Of a stretch of 64,000 nt of DNA, positions 35,422-46,174 are shown one piece after another (position 1 is the stretch's first letter; each line of letters starts with the position of its first letter). This DNA comes from Dendrobium chrysotoxum (Eukaryota; Streptophyta; Magnoliopsida; Asparagales; Orchidaceae). The position numbers and the translations under genes are program-made. The stretch spans positions 962,501-1,026,500 of the forward strand of contig CM034312.1 of NCBI GenBank assembly GCA_019925795.1, given 5' to 3'. The notes beneath the pieces were generated by a model. It worked only from the letters and a program-made list of their open reading frames with translations, was not told the DNA's origin and did not search any database.

Positions 35422-36405
35422 CTACTGATAATATTTGCGAAGATTGCCCACGTTCCAAGTTCGAGAAAGCATTTTTCCACCAGCATCCTTCAGTTTGAAG
35501 GTTCCAGGCTTGACCATAGCCGCTACCAAATAAGGACCTTCCCAGAGGGGGGAGAGCTTATTTCGCTGAGGGCCTTTTCCAGCGGCTTCAATGCTTCGTA
35601 GTACTAAGTCCCCAATAGTGATAGGGCGAGGTTTCGCCCTTCGATTGTAGTGACGGGCAACTCTTTGGTGGTATGCAGCGGTTCTGAGTGAGGCTCCATC
35701 TCTTACTTCTTGGAGGAGATCCAAATTTGCTCTAAGCTTCTCCTCGTTACTTTTGAAGTCGAAAGTCTGAACTCTATGGCTAGGAACTCCGATATCAACT
35801 GGTATGACTGCTTCTGTACCGAAGCAAAGGTTATATGGGATTTCCCCTGTAGGAGTTCTAGCGGTGGTCCGATAAGCCCAGAGGACATTGGGGAGTTCTT
35901 CGGTCCATTGCCCCCCAGCCTTCCCTAGACGTGTCTTCAGCCCTTTCAGGATTGTTCGGTTTGTAACCTCTGTTTGCCAATTAGTTTGAGGATGGGCAAC
36001 AGCGGTGTGAATGAGCTGAATATGAAAATCCCTACAAAAAGATGTAAAGATCTTCCCGGTGAACTGTGTCCCGTTATCAGTGATGATTTTTACGGGAATG
36101 CCAAAGCGACATATTATGTTCTTCCATAAAAATTGCTTGGCATTTGCTTCAGTAATCTTCGCCAAAGGTTCCGCCTCCACCCATTTGGTGAAGTAATCTA
36201 CAGCCAAAATAATGAATTTTCGCTGTCCAGTCGCTATAGGAAAAGGTCCCATTATATCAATCCCCCATTGGGCAAAAGGCCAGGGGCTTTGAAGGGATGC
36301 AAGCTCCAGAGCGGGTGTATGAGTGAGGTTAGAATGCAGTTGACAGTTTTCACACTTTCGTGTGAATTCAAGTGCATCCTGTTTCATTGTAGGCCAATAG
36401 AATCC
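35422..36405 (-). pseudogene. Tat element: integrase core and C-terminus
   Basis: It continues the frame after TAG 36406. The zinc pair CENCQ is at residues 12-15 of the open piece. The catalytic triad is D44 (WGIDIMG), D104 (IITDNGTQF) and E140 (WQTEVTNRT) with 35-residue final spacing. The C-terminal fold ends TWNVGNLRKYYQ. The core residues are intact, so loss of function comes from the stops and the zinc-site change. Confidence 0.9.
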
Positions 36406-37251
36406 CTATCTCATGATCTTGTAAGCTAACGCTCTTCCTCCCAGATGTTCCCCACATACTTCTGAATAAACTTCCCGAAGCGCGTAATCAGCTTCTGATG
36501 GTGGGAGACACTTGAGGTACGGCCCAATGAAGGAGCGCTTATATAACTCGTTGCTGATAATGGTGAAATTTGCAGCTTGTCTCCGAAGTCGTATTGCGGC
36601 TATAGGATCTTCGGGTAGCACCCCATCTTTCAGAAAAGACAAGATGGGTTCGATCCAAGACATCTCTCTTGGCTCGTCAATTGACTGTATGACCCATGGA
36701 CCCTGAATGCTTGGAAAGTGGATTTCCTTGATACATCTTCTCTTATAGATGTCCCCCGTTGTTGATGTAGCAAGTTTAGAAAGAGCGTCTGCTCTTGCAT
36801 TTTGTTTTCGGAGGATATGTATGATTTGATGCTCCCCTATACGGCCTAAGAGTAGCTTTACAATGCTACAATATTGAGTCAATTGTGGGTTGTGAATATC
36901 AAAATCCCCCTCCACCTGAGAGGCGACTAGTTGGGAATCAGTGTGGGCTATTAGGTTCTGGACTTCACAGTCAATTGCTAGTCTTAACCCAGCAACAAGG
37001 GCCTCGTATTCTGCTATGTTGTTGGTTGCCGGGAACTTGAGTCGAAGCCCGTACTCAAGGGTAACCTTCTGTGGAGAGATTAATAAAATTCCAGCCCCAG
37101 CCCCAACCCCAGAACTCCCTGAAGCCCCATCGACGTACAACATCCAGCATGGAGAAGAAGGTGAAGCACTTGGTTGTACATCAGATACTGGAACGGTGCA
37201 TTCAACTACGAAATCTGCTAGTGCTTGAGATTTAATATCAGGTCTAGGCAA
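36406..37251 (-). pseudogene. Tat element: second RNase H and integrase zinc region
   Basis: MPRPDIKSQALADF leads into the archaeal-type RNase H with LYVDGASG, NIAEYEAL and HTDSQL acidic residues, then the spacer and the N-terminus of integrase. In the zinc motif the first histidine position reads tyrosine (EVYSEVCGEH), so the HHCC site is damaged. TAG at 36406-36408 ends the open piece directly before GFYWPTM. Confidence 0.87.
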
Positions 37252-37277
37252 GTAGTGGATATCAAATTCTTCGAGTT

Positions 37278-38300
37278 CTACAGACCACTTAACAAGCCTG
37301 CCTGATGCTTCTGGCTTTTGCAGAATGCTTTTAGCGGTAGATTCATGTAAACTCCAATTGAATGGGCTTGAAAGTAAGGGCGTAGTTTTCTGGCAGAATA
37401 AACTAATGCCAATGCTGTCTTATCTGCCAAAGGATAACGTCCCTCTACTTCAGATAAAATCTTACTAATATAGTAGATAGGACGTTGTATAGCATTTTCT
37501 TCTCGGACCAGAACCGAACTAATGGCTTGGATAGATACAGCCATATACAAATACAATCTCTCTCCTGGTATTGGTTTAGAAAGTAGTGGCGGGGATGCCA
37601 AATACTTTCGCAATTGTTCAAAGGCTTCTTGACATTCATCTGTCCATTGAAACCCGGAGCTACGAGCACCTCTAAGTATCTTGAAGAAGGGCAGATATTT
37701 GTCTCCTGAACGTGCCAGGAAACGAGATAGTGCCGCAATTCTCCCATTCAGCCTTTGGACCTCCTTGATGTTCTTTGGCGGCACCATGTCCCTTAGTGCC
37801 TTGATCTTCTCCGGATTGGCTTTGATTCCTCTATGGGTTACCATAAACCCTAAAAACATTCCAGAAGCGACTCCAAAAGCACATTTAGCGGGGTTGAGTC
37901 GCATATTATAATGCCTTAACAAGTGGAAACATTGTTTCAGGTCAGAGATATGTTGGGTTTTTTCCAGACTTTTTACCAACATATCGTCTACGTACACCTC
38001 CATAGTACGTCCAATAAGACTTTTGAAAATCTTATTCATGAGACGCTGATAAGTTGCTCCAGCATTTTTGAGCCCGAAGGGCATCACCCGGTAGCAGTAC
38101 AATCCTTTGTCTTGAAAAGCTGTTGCTTCTTCATTAGCAGGATTCATTTTTATTTGGTTGTAGCCGGAGTAGGCATCCATAAAGCTCAACATCTGATGAC
38201 CAGAGGTGGTATCAACTAATTGATCGATGCGAGGGAGCGGGAAACTATCCTTTGGGCAAGCTTTATTGAGATCAGTGTAATCTATACACATTCTCCAAGC
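37278..38300 (-). pseudogene. Tat element: RT palm/thumb and RNase H
   Basis: The frame has MCIDYTDLNKACPKDSFPLP, FMDAYSGYNQIKM, MPFGLKNAGATYQR and catalytic YVDD (residues 100-103 of the open piece). Connection and RNase H follow (FQWTDECQEAF, PIYYISKILSEVEGRY, ALALVYSARKLRPYF). A frameshift at about 37310-37335 moves the reading into the frame of the next piece. Confidence 0.88.
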
Positions 38301-39710
38301 TCAACTTCCCTTCCGTACCATGACAACATTTGCTAACCAAGTAGGATAGTGCACCTCTCGTATGAATCCAGCTTCTAAAAGCTTATCTACTTCTTGTTCA
38401 ATTGCTTGCTGGCGATCTGGTGCAAAGTTTCTCTTCTTCTGGATAATCGGTTTGCACGTTGGATTGACTTTGAGGGAGTGAACGATCACTTCGGGGTCAA
38501 TTCCAGGCATATCTGCTGGACTCCATGCAAAAATATCATGATTTTCTCGTAGAAAAGCTGTAAAGTTTTTCTTCTCATCATCTGAGAGAAGTGATCCGAT
38601 TTGCACTGTTTTTGAAGGATGCTCTTCAGAGATAGATACAGTAGTAAGGTCTTCCACAGGGGAAGCTCTCTGAGGAATATCTTCGCTCCGCAGATCAAAG
38701 TCCTCGATGCTCAGGGTAATCGTCGGACGAGACTTAATCTGCCTAAGATAGCAGGTCTGTGCTATTTGTTGATCTCCGCATACTACACCGACTCCTGATG
38801 GGGTATGGAACTTCAGCTTGAGGTGAGGAATGGATACGATGATCCCAAAAATTGACTGGAGCGGTCTCCCGAAGATGGCGTTATAAGCTGACTCTGACTT
38901 TACCACGATGAATTGAATGGAGTGTGTACTCTGTCGAGGAAATTCTCCAAGGACTACCGGGAGACTGATTATTCCTTCTGCTTGTACAGGTCGATTATCA
39001 AATCCATATAAAGGACCTGCAGCAGGTTGAAGTTTTTCTCTTGAGAGACCCATGTTGAGGAAAGTAGAGTAGAATAGGACATCTACGGAGCTTCCGTTGT
39101 CCACAAGAATTCTTTTGACATTGTAACACGGGTCACCAATGCCTGCGCTTATGACAAGCGGATCTTGATGGGGGGTTTTTACTCCTTCCAAGTCGGAATC
39201 ATTGAACGTGATGGAATGATCGATACGAGCCTTTTTTGGAGTTGGGTTTTCTTCCACAGTTAGAAAGACTTTGTCGGATAGTAAGGGGTCTCCTGCGATT
39301 GTTTCAATTTCGCCAACCGTTATCCGGTTATTCACTGGCTGTCTTTGTGGTTGATTCTGCCCCCCAGTGGGATGAGCTTCTTCTCGGGTAAGTGGATTCC
39401 CAATAAACTGTCGAAGATAGCCCTGATGGATGAGTCTTTCAATCTCCTCCTTAAGTTGCCTACAGGATTCAGTAGTGTGGCCACGACTACGATGAAAGTG
39501 GCAGTACTGATCTTGGTTTCCTGTATTCGGCTTCAAAGGATGCGGCCACTTCACTTTGTCCTGATCTTGAATCGCCATCAACACATTTGCTCGAGATGTG
39601 TTGAGCGGAGTGTACTCCTTCTCCCGTCGGGGTTCTCGTCGTGGCGGTGGGGGTCTAGGAGGTAGATTGCTCTTCCCTTGCTTTTTCCGTTGTGATGATG
39701 AATTATCCAT
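38301..39710 (-). pseudogene. Tat element: zinc knuckle, protease, start of RT
   Basis: In frame with gag. A knuckle-like YCHFHRSRGHTTESC lies near residues 68-83, and the retropepsin active site is in ILVDNGSSVDVLF near 200-212. The protease end is AIFGRPLQS. The pre-RT segment is FAWSPADMPGIDPEV, and the first RT block is HYPTWLANVVMVRK. TGA at 38301-38303 interrupts, and the same frame resumes immediately with the RT palm. A single point nonsense mutation is the simplest explanation. Confidence 0.88.
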
Positions 39711-39749
39711 CTCGGGTGCTCCCTTGCGCTTTCCAGTGGGTTGCTCGAA

Positions 39750-40868
39750 CTATTTTCTGTGAGCGTTTATTGCCTCATCTGCTGATATCTGTGCTTCCAC
39801 ACGATGGATCAGATCGGCATATGAGTGAACAATATCGCGCATGAGTGCCGAATAGAAGGGGCCATGACGAAGTCCTCTAAGAAAGACCCCTCTGAGCAAT
39901 TCTGGGTCTACTCCTGGGATTTGTCGAGCTTCGATAGAAAACCGCTGAAAGTACTCTTTCAATGATTCTCCCTCATTCTGACGAATCCCAGAAAGGTGAG
40001 AAGAATCCTTAGCAATTCTTCGGTTGGCTACGAACTGTTCGACAAATACTTTGGCCAATTTGACAAATGTGGGGATCGTTCCGGCTGGAAGTGAATAGAA
40101 CCATGTTCGAGCTTGTCCTTTAAGAGTAGCAGGGAAAACCTGGCAAAGGAGTGCATCTGAAGCTCGTTGAATATGCATGATGGTCCTGTAATGGTCGATG
40201 TACTCGTACGGGTCGGATGTCCCATCGTAGGATTCAATGCTTGGCAGCTTAAAGCTAGCTGGAATAGGGTGTTGAAGAATGGCTTCTGCCAGGGGTGACG
40301 ACTCCTGGAAGTCCCACTGACGAAGAGGTTGCCTTATGCCTCCTGTAGGGAATTCCTCCCGGACTAATCGTCGCAGTTCGTGGCGTAGGGCATTGCGAGG
40401 GAGCTCAGCAATGTGAGGTTGGGCTAGCTCCTCAGAGAGGTCTTGAGGAAGACGAGATTGCTGACTTGCGTGTGGAGGATGGGTAGAACTTGCTGTATCA
40501 GCCAGCTCGTTCTCTTGACGTGACTGCGAACGCCTCTTGGGTGGAGGAAGAGGATTCTCAGCCTGAAGATGTTCAATCTGAACAGCTTCGACACGGGGTG
40601 GATCTCGAGGGAGAAGAATCTCCTCCTGAGGTGCTAGGGTCGGCTGTCGAGTCTCTCGCAAGAGTTGTAGGATCTCGTTTTGAGATTCTTCCATCTTTCG
40701 AATTCTCTCTTCTAGGGAGGGTCCCGAGGTCCCCTCTCCAGGTGCGTTTTGCCCCCCGGGGTATAAAGAGGAAGATATCGGATGTCTATGATTCATAGAC
40801 TGATTTCTGGATTGATGAGAATGAGAGCGGGAGGCTCCTATGAGGCGACTGCTACGCCTGTTGACCAT
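39750..40868 (-). CDS. Gag of Tat element
   Basis: 372 codons from an ATG just inside the PBS. The N-terminal third is basic and low-complexity. A coiled-coil-like segment (SLEERIRKMEESQNEILQLLRE) follows near residues 50-75. The retrotrans_gag core spans about 205-365: PIPASFKLPSIESYDGTSDPYEYIDHY, then ATLKGQARTWFYSLP, then RQNEGESLKEYFQRF. It ends at TAG 39750-39752, but the frame stays open beyond. The TAG may be a decayed glutamine codon or a gag-pol boundary stop. Gag forms the virus-like particle. Confidence 0.88.
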   Translation of the reverse strand: MVNRRSSRLIGASRSHSHQSRNQSMNHRHPISSSLYPGGQNAPGEGTSGPSLEERIRKMEESQNEILQLLRETRQPTLAPQEEILLPRDPPRVEAVQIEHLQAENPLPPPKRRSQSRQENELADTASSTHPPHASQQSRLPQDLSEELAQPHIAELPRNALRHELRRLVREEFPTGGIRQPLRQWDFQESSPLAEAILQHPIPASFKLPSIESYDGTSDPYEYIDHYRTIMHIQRASDALLCQVFPATLKGQARTWFYSLPAGTIPTFVKLAKVFVEQFVANRRIAKDSSHLSGIRQNEGESLKEYFQRFSIEARQIPGVDPELLRGVFLRGLRHGPFYSALMRDIVHSYADLIHRVEAQISADEAINAHRK

Positions 40869-40900
40869 CGTAGCAATACTTGAAGTTGTGGGATAAGTTT

Positions 40901-40916
40901 CCCACAGACGGCGCCA
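40901..40916 (-). other. Primer-binding site
   Basis: Three bases inside the 5' LTR the minus strand reads TGGCGCCGTCTGTGGG. TGGCGCC is the complement of a tRNA 3' end of the type used by Tat/Athila elements. I could not check the exact tRNA. Confidence 0.6.
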
Positions 40917-40919
40917 AAC

Positions 40920-41926
40920 TGTTGCGGACTCAAATATACGCGGCGATAGATTTTAATTTTCCGTCTCAGCGTTGTACGTATATTCAGCACACAAACAGAA
41001 TCGAAATAGTAACACCAGGATTTTTACTTGGAAAACCCTGGAAAGGGAAAAAACCACGGGGTCAAGCCCAGTTGAAAGAGTTCCACTAGTGTCGTTTGAA
41101 GTACACGAGGCTGATTCGTCCTTTAAATTCAGGACGATCAGGTTACAATGAGTATCAGTTACAAGGACAAGCAGAGTTCCGATGTCACTTGAGTGTCCGG
41201 CAGAATTCCGGCGTCACTTGGAAAGAAGTCCGGCGTCACTCGGGCGTTGGGTAGAATTCCGGCGTCGGGCAGAATTCTGACGTTGCTCCCGCGTCGGGCA
41301 GAGCTCCGGCGTCCCTCGGGCGCCTGGTGGTGCTTCGGTGGTGTTCCGGCGGAGTTCCGACGGTGGTCGAGGAGGAGCTGTTCCCTCCTAGGCTCTTCTT
41401 CTCTTCTTCTTCTCTTCTTCTCTTCTTGGCTTGGGTCCCCTCTTAAGAGAAATGAGGGGCTATTTATAGTTTTTCTGGAGTGGCATAGCCCGTAAATATG
41501 TGAGGGATCAGGGGCAAATAGGGAGTGATCCGGATGAACGGCCGATATTGAATCACTTGATCGTGAACCGTTTATCAAGCATTTGAAGGTCTTAATGATA
41601 TCAGAATTCTACGATCTTGGGCTCGTTGGATTCGTCTCGTCGAGCCGCTCGATTCGACTATAAGCTCGCCAAAATCGAAGACCGTTTGGTAACTCAAATA
41701 ATATTTGATGCTTCCAACAGTGCTTCGGGTACTTGATTTGGACTCACTTGGGCTCGGATTGAGTCGAATTTGGTGTCGTTGGATTCGTATTTCCGAGACG
41801 CTCAGTTCGACTATAAGTTTGCTGAAATCGGAGTTTAAATGGTCTCCGAAATAATTTTTGAAGTTTCCAACTTGAGTTTTTTCTCGAGATTCGTGCCCGA
41901 CAAGATGATTTTTTGGCGATATATCA
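40920..41926 (-). repeat. 5' LTR of Tat element
   Basis: 1007 bp, co-linear with the 3' LTR and lacking one GTTCCGGCG unit. The minus-strand TATA box (TATAAATA) at 41461-41468 is followed by CCCCTCATTTCTC, the likely start of the genomic transcript. Confidence 0.93.
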
Positions 41927-41931
41927 ATAAT

Positions 41932-42400
41932 AATAAAAAGGTGAAACTATGATTCATTACTCACCTACACTAGAAATTATTCTGTGCGGACATCGGACGG
42001 GAGAACCGTCCGATTTACGTTTAGGTACCGAGCAGTACTGAGCCTCGGTACCGCTCGGTATCAAGCTCTATACCAAACGTGATGTATTTTCATTGGAGTC
42101 TGTACTCCCCATCTCCACATACACAGCCGAAACCCCTGACACTCACCTCACCCGCACCCCTCGTCCGAATCTCTCGCCCTCTCGCACGCAAATCCCCTCG
42201 CCATGTACCTCTCCCGCTTCTAACGAATCCTACACGCCAGCGACCGCCGAGCCGACGCCCCGACCTACAGGCCGCCCGTCTCCTGCCGGCTGCACCTCTT
42301 CTGCCCACGAGCCACCATCTCCCCTAGCCTTCCTCACCCGATTGCCCACCGCCATTCATAAGAACCCACCGGCAACCTCTCGCTTCGCCGAGTAGGCCAA
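41932..42400. other. Upstream region of PPR gene
   Basis: C-rich proline/serine/threonine-type frames at 42079-42395 on both strands look like non-coding 5' sequence. No domain is recognised. Confidence 0.4.
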
Positions 42401-42419
42401 CACACACCTTCCAATTCCT

Positions 42420-43113
42420 TACCCGCCCCAGTAATTTCCATCGGCCCAGTAATTCCAATCTTTCGCGGAGACGGCTGCTACCTCGCCTTCGTTTGAGGGG
42501 ACGGAGTGTTCTCGTCTCTATTGCAGCCAACATTTGGCAAACTAGGTAAAGTTACAATCTTGCACTCTATTGCTCTTATTTATTTATATAGATTTTGTTG
42601 TAGATTAGAGAGAGTTGCTTAGATGGTTTGGTCACATAAAATGGCGGTCTTTCCTTATCCGATTAAGAGAGTAAATGTATTAGATTTGACTTATGTTAGT
42701 AAAGGCAGAGGTAGACCTAAAAAGATTTGGTTATAAAATATTAAAAATGGCCTTTTTTTATTAGATTTAAATGAAAATTTGACTCTTAACAGGACACAAC
42801 GAAGAATTTGACCTTTCATTATTAGACTTGGTGGTGCAGTCGAGCACCACCATGCTCTCTTGCATCACCAACTCCCTTTGATTATCAGGGGTGTAGAAGG
42901 TGATCGCCAAAGTATCTTTGAAGCTCTTGGCGTTTTTGGTGAGTTTGGTGAGGAGTGATTCCTGTAGTGGCCTTTTAAACCCTAATATTAGTTATTGTAC
43001 TTGAAATATAATGTTAGTGTTTTTCCGGAGCTGTTGACAGCCAAGCTAAAGTAATAATTCTTGTCTTATATAGTTGCATTGATTAAATCACTGAACTTAC
43101 CGTCTGCTATTTC
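42420..43113 (+). other. Probable 5'-UTR exon end and intron of PPR gene
   Basis: A donor-like site CTAG/GTAAAG lies at about 42545 and an acceptor CTATTTCAG/GG at about 43114. The span would be a 5'-UTR intron carrying a LINE fragment. This is inferred from splice-like motifs only. Confidence 0.3.
42612..42812 (+). mobile_element. RTE-type LINE fragment
   Basis: It aligns with the LINE tail at 7161-7416 in the opposite orientation (LLRWFGHIKW, then after a shift LDLTYVSKGRGRPKK, LLDLNENLTLNRTQ). Both ends are missing, including the (TTG)n tail, and stops are present, so this is an older copy. Confidence 0.85.
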
Positions 43114-43149
43114 AGGGTGCAAGATACCTTTATTCTTAAGGAAAACCCT
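42813..43149. other. No gene recognised; small hairpin
   Basis: GGTGGTGC-AGTCGA-GCACCACC (about 42830-42851) is a perfect 8-bp hairpin. The rest is likely intron and 5' UTR of the PPR gene. Confidence 0.4.
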
Positions 43150-43254
43150 ATGTTTTGCATCACATCTCAATGCAAAACTTTGGAAAAAAGCTTGTTACTT
43201 ATCATTGCGAATCTTTGGCCCAAGCTAACTACTCTAAGGCACATTTTGATTTAA
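43150..43254 (+). promoter_or_regulatory. Upstream ORF overlapping the PPR start
   Basis: ATG 43150 opens a 34-codon frame that ends at TAA 43252-43254, in a different frame from the PPR ORF and overlapping its start. If the transcript includes it, it could lower translation from 43170. Alternatively, transcription may begin after 43150. Confidence 0.4.
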
Positions 43255-44381
43255 AGGTTCTTATGATCTGGAAATGCTCTGCATCATCTTTGACTAAATT
43301 TAATAATGCACAAGAAAATGACAAGTTCTGGTTGAGGCGACTCGACCACAAGGATTGGCTTGCACCAAATGAAGTTCTCAAAGTGTTTCAGAACTTGAAA
43401 GATCCTGAACTGGTTATGGGTGCATTTAGAAAGGCCTCAACTCGTGTGGATTATAAACCAAGCGAAGCTCTATATAGTTTATTAATAGACAGATTTGCTC
43501 GTGCGCAGAAGTTTGATAAAATTGGTGTTTTGTTGGATAGGGCAAAAGGTGAGAAGTGCCGGCTTTCTAACGAGTTCTTCTACAGAGTAATAAAAATCTA
43601 TGGGAATTTAGCAAATGATTCTGAGCTAGCCATTAATACACTTTACAGGATGCCAGAGTTCCAATGTTGGCCAACAGTAAAAACTTTCAACTATGTGCTT
43701 AACTTGCTTGTGTGCACTAAGCAATTTAAGTTAATTCACGAGGTTTTCCTTAGTGCGTCGAGGTTGGGTGTTTCGCTTGATACGTGTTGCTTTAACATTC
43801 TCATCAAAGGTTTGTGCCAGTTAGAAAAGTTGGACGCAGGCTTTTCCTTATTGCATGAAATCTCAAAGCAAGGTTTGCTGCCCAATGCAACCACCTACTC
43901 AATATTGATGCATGCTCTTTGTAAGCATGGTAGAGTAAAGGAAGCATTTGAGACATATGAGATGATGGAGAGAGCAGGTTGTCATCCTGATGCCATAACC
44001 TTCAATATATTGATTTCTGGACTATGTAAAGAAGGAAAGAATGATGAAGGGATGGGACTTCTGAAGACAATGAAGCTGAAGGGATGCTATCCAAATTCAG
44101 CAACTTATCAAGCCCTTCTATATGGCTTGTTGCATGCCAAACGATTTGTGGATGCAAAGAATTTTATGGGTGCAATGATCTCAGAAAGGAGATATCCTAG
44201 TTTTTTGTCATACAAGATGACTATTGAAGGCCTTTGTAGTGAGAAGCTTGTTCATGATGTGGATTCAGTTTTGAGGCAAATGGTGAAGCAAGGATTTGTT
44301 CCAAGGATGGGAACCTGGAAGAAGATTATTGGTTGCATGTTCTCTAAAAAAGATGTATATTTGAAGTGGCTGAATCTCTAA
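43170..44381 (+). CDS. P-class pentatricopeptide-repeat protein (At3g14580-like)
   Basis: 403 codons, single exon, no stop. I chose ATG 43170 as the first ATG in the frame. After a variable N-terminus that could be a mitochondrial targeting sequence comes a conserved DHKDWLAPNEVLKVF block (about 58-75). Six clear 35-residue PPR motifs follow at about 169-203, 204-238, 239-273, 274-308, 309-343 and 344-378, with more degenerate ones upstream. Helix signatures such as CCFNILIKGLC and ITFNILISGLC are typical. Length and block order agree with the Arabidopsis protein At3g14580 (about 405 residues, predicted mitochondrial). P-class PPR proteins bind organellar RNA; the target here is unknown. It is the only complete, intact conventional gene in the window. 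Confidence 0.93.
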   Translation: MQNFGKKLVTYHCESLAQANYSKAHFDLKVLMIWKCSASSLTKFNNAQENDKFWLRRLDHKDWLAPNEVLKVFQNLKDPELVMGAFRKASTRVDYKPSEALYSLLIDRFARAQKFDKIGVLLDRAKGEKCRLSNEFFYRVIKIYGNLANDSELAINTLYRMPEFQCWPTVKTFNYVLNLLVCTKQFKLIHEVFLSASRLGVSLDTCCFNILIKGLCQLEKLDAGFSLLHEISKQGLLPNATTYSILMHALCKHGRVKEAFETYEMMERAGCHPDAITFNILISGLCKEGKNDEGMGLLKTMKLKGCYPNSATYQALLYGLLHAKRFVDAKNFMGAMISERRYPSFLSYKMTIEGLCSEKLVHDVDSVLRQMVKQGFVPRMGTWKKIIGCMFSKKDVYLKWLNL

Positions 44382-46174
44382 ATCCGATTTCCATGTGGTT
44401 GAGATGATAAAACAATTGGTAGTGCTATTTTTGTCTTGGTACAATGAAACAAAGCTTGTTTCAAGGCACCTTTTTGTTTATCAGGTATGGTAGAAATTGT
44501 TTCTTTCTACTTAGGGCTATCAATGAGAGTAGATTTAACTTATAAATAATGAAGCCATGTTATATATAGCAGGATGGATGCTTCTTAGTATTCAATTAGC
44601 TTGTTCTGCTAACTGAAGGAACGCCGGAGTTTGCATGTTTAGGCGTTTTGATCCTATTGGGCTGTGGTGATTCTCATATTGTCAGGTAGTGTTTCAATTG
44701 TAATAGCATATTGTCCCCCAAAAAACATAGAAAGCTATATTTTCCTACAATCATGCTTCAACTCACAGGTATTAATAGGAGAGTTGATCTTTCACACAAA
44801 TGAAAAGAGAACATTTTATTCTGATGAAATGCTCAATATGTTTTCGAAAGACTGAATAGTTGACCTGTTTTTGAGCAAGGTTCTTCTATTTCCGACGATC
44901 CAGTGATTTCATGTCGATGATGAGGTGAGGAAGCTATGGTTCAAGAGATGGATTTCTCTGTTGCGATGTGAGTGATTTTATTCTATCCCCATTTAGTTCC
45001 AACTTTTTAACTGGAAACTTATAGATCTGGTAACGATATGAGGATATTAGCAAAGAAAATCTGCAAGTTTCAGAGGGAATGCAGTCTGCTCAATCTGCCC
45101 TAACACTCTCAGGCAGGCATCAGCTTAAGAAATGGTATTAAGGATTTCCATTGATTGGAGCGAGCAGAACTTCGACCACAGCCACTCGTGTTGATCATGA
45201 GGTGTTGCTGTCATAGTTATTAATCAGAATTGGTAAATGCTCCAACTCCATCTACTAGGTGAGACTCGAGCTCTTTTCATATAATTCATTTTCTGTTCTT
45301 TAGCAAATTAAAATGTTCTTCTCATGTTCAGCCAAATTAGGTGAGACTCGACCGTTGATCTCCTAAGGGGATAAGGGTTTAAACAAAACTAACACGAATT
45401 AGCTTGGATCTTGTTCTATTTCGTTCATTAATTATTCAGCCAAATATGAACGATTCAAGTTCGTTAGCAAATTAAAATGTTCTTCTCATGTTCAACTTAT
45501 TTATTATTGAGCTTAACACAATTTAAACATGTGCAATAAGTTAACTTATTGACCATCAATTATATCAAAATTTTATTCGGGATATTTGTGCAAATAACAC
45601 TGAAATCTATCTTACAAAATTAACATCTTGTCATGCCATAATCAAGTTATTAAGAATTTGACAAAACTTGTGTTGTCTTCTATGATTTCGTGAATCTCAT
45701 TCTTTATGATGATTTAGCAACTGTATAAATAGTGTTGAATAATGTATTGTTTGGTAGAAAAAAAAAAAACATCAAATTTCACTTTGATTCAATTATTTTG
45801 AGAATCAAAGCCACTAGCACAGTTGATTAAATTACATTTTTCGTTTGCTTTTTGAAGTAGATTTAGAGAATTGTTATTCTCCTTCATCGAATAACTACGT
45901 AATAAGTTTCCTTTCAACTTGAAAAGAGAAGGGAAGTTTTGCTACATAAATATTAAATATAATGGCAAGACCGGAATTAGATTAAACCATGAAACCCTAA
46001 GTTTGCTTGATTTCAAATCAATAGCTAAGACTCTTAACAACCTCACTGCTTGTCCCTTGAGAATATAGTTGAAGAGATGAACGGAATAGTATTGTATTCT
46101 AAAGCTTCTAAATCCGATATAATTCTGCTGAATAATTGAAAATATTTCCAGCATTAGTATCACTAGTTCACATA
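44382..46174. other. Intergenic, no gene
   Basis: PPR 3' UTR and AT-rich spacer. A 34-base word (about AGCAAATTAAAATGTTCTTC plus TCATGTTCA) is repeated at 45302-45335 and 45463-45496. An A-run lies at 45758-45769. Confidence 0.5.

Larger units (their letters stand above)
31191..41926 (-). mobile_element. Complete Tat-type Ty3/gypsy LTR retrotransposon
   Basis: A 10.7-kb element has near-identical terminal repeats (31191-32210 and 40920-41926). Its LTR termini are TG...CA, and the 5-bp TSD ATAAT lies at 31186-31190 and 41927-41931. gag-pol reads on the minus strand in the order gag, protease, RT, RNase H, second RNase H, integrase. An antisense spliced ORF lies between integrase and the 3' LTR. 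The second RNase H and the antisense ORF fit the Tat lineage (RIRE2-like). By eye the LTRs differ at about 14 sites plus one 12-bp indel in the first 480 bp, so the insertion is fairly recent. Stops and a frameshift in pol make it non-autonomous now. Confidence 0.95.

Noticed and set aside
31191..41926. Possibility of an endogenous plant pararetrovirus
   Set aside because: LTRs, PBS, PPT, a 5-bp TSD and a DDE integrase all indicate an LTR retrotransposon. No movement-protein or coat-protein motif was seen.
42079..42395. Overlapping proline/serine-rich ORFs before the PPR gene
   Set aside because: Open on both strands, low complexity, probably 5' non-coding sequence.
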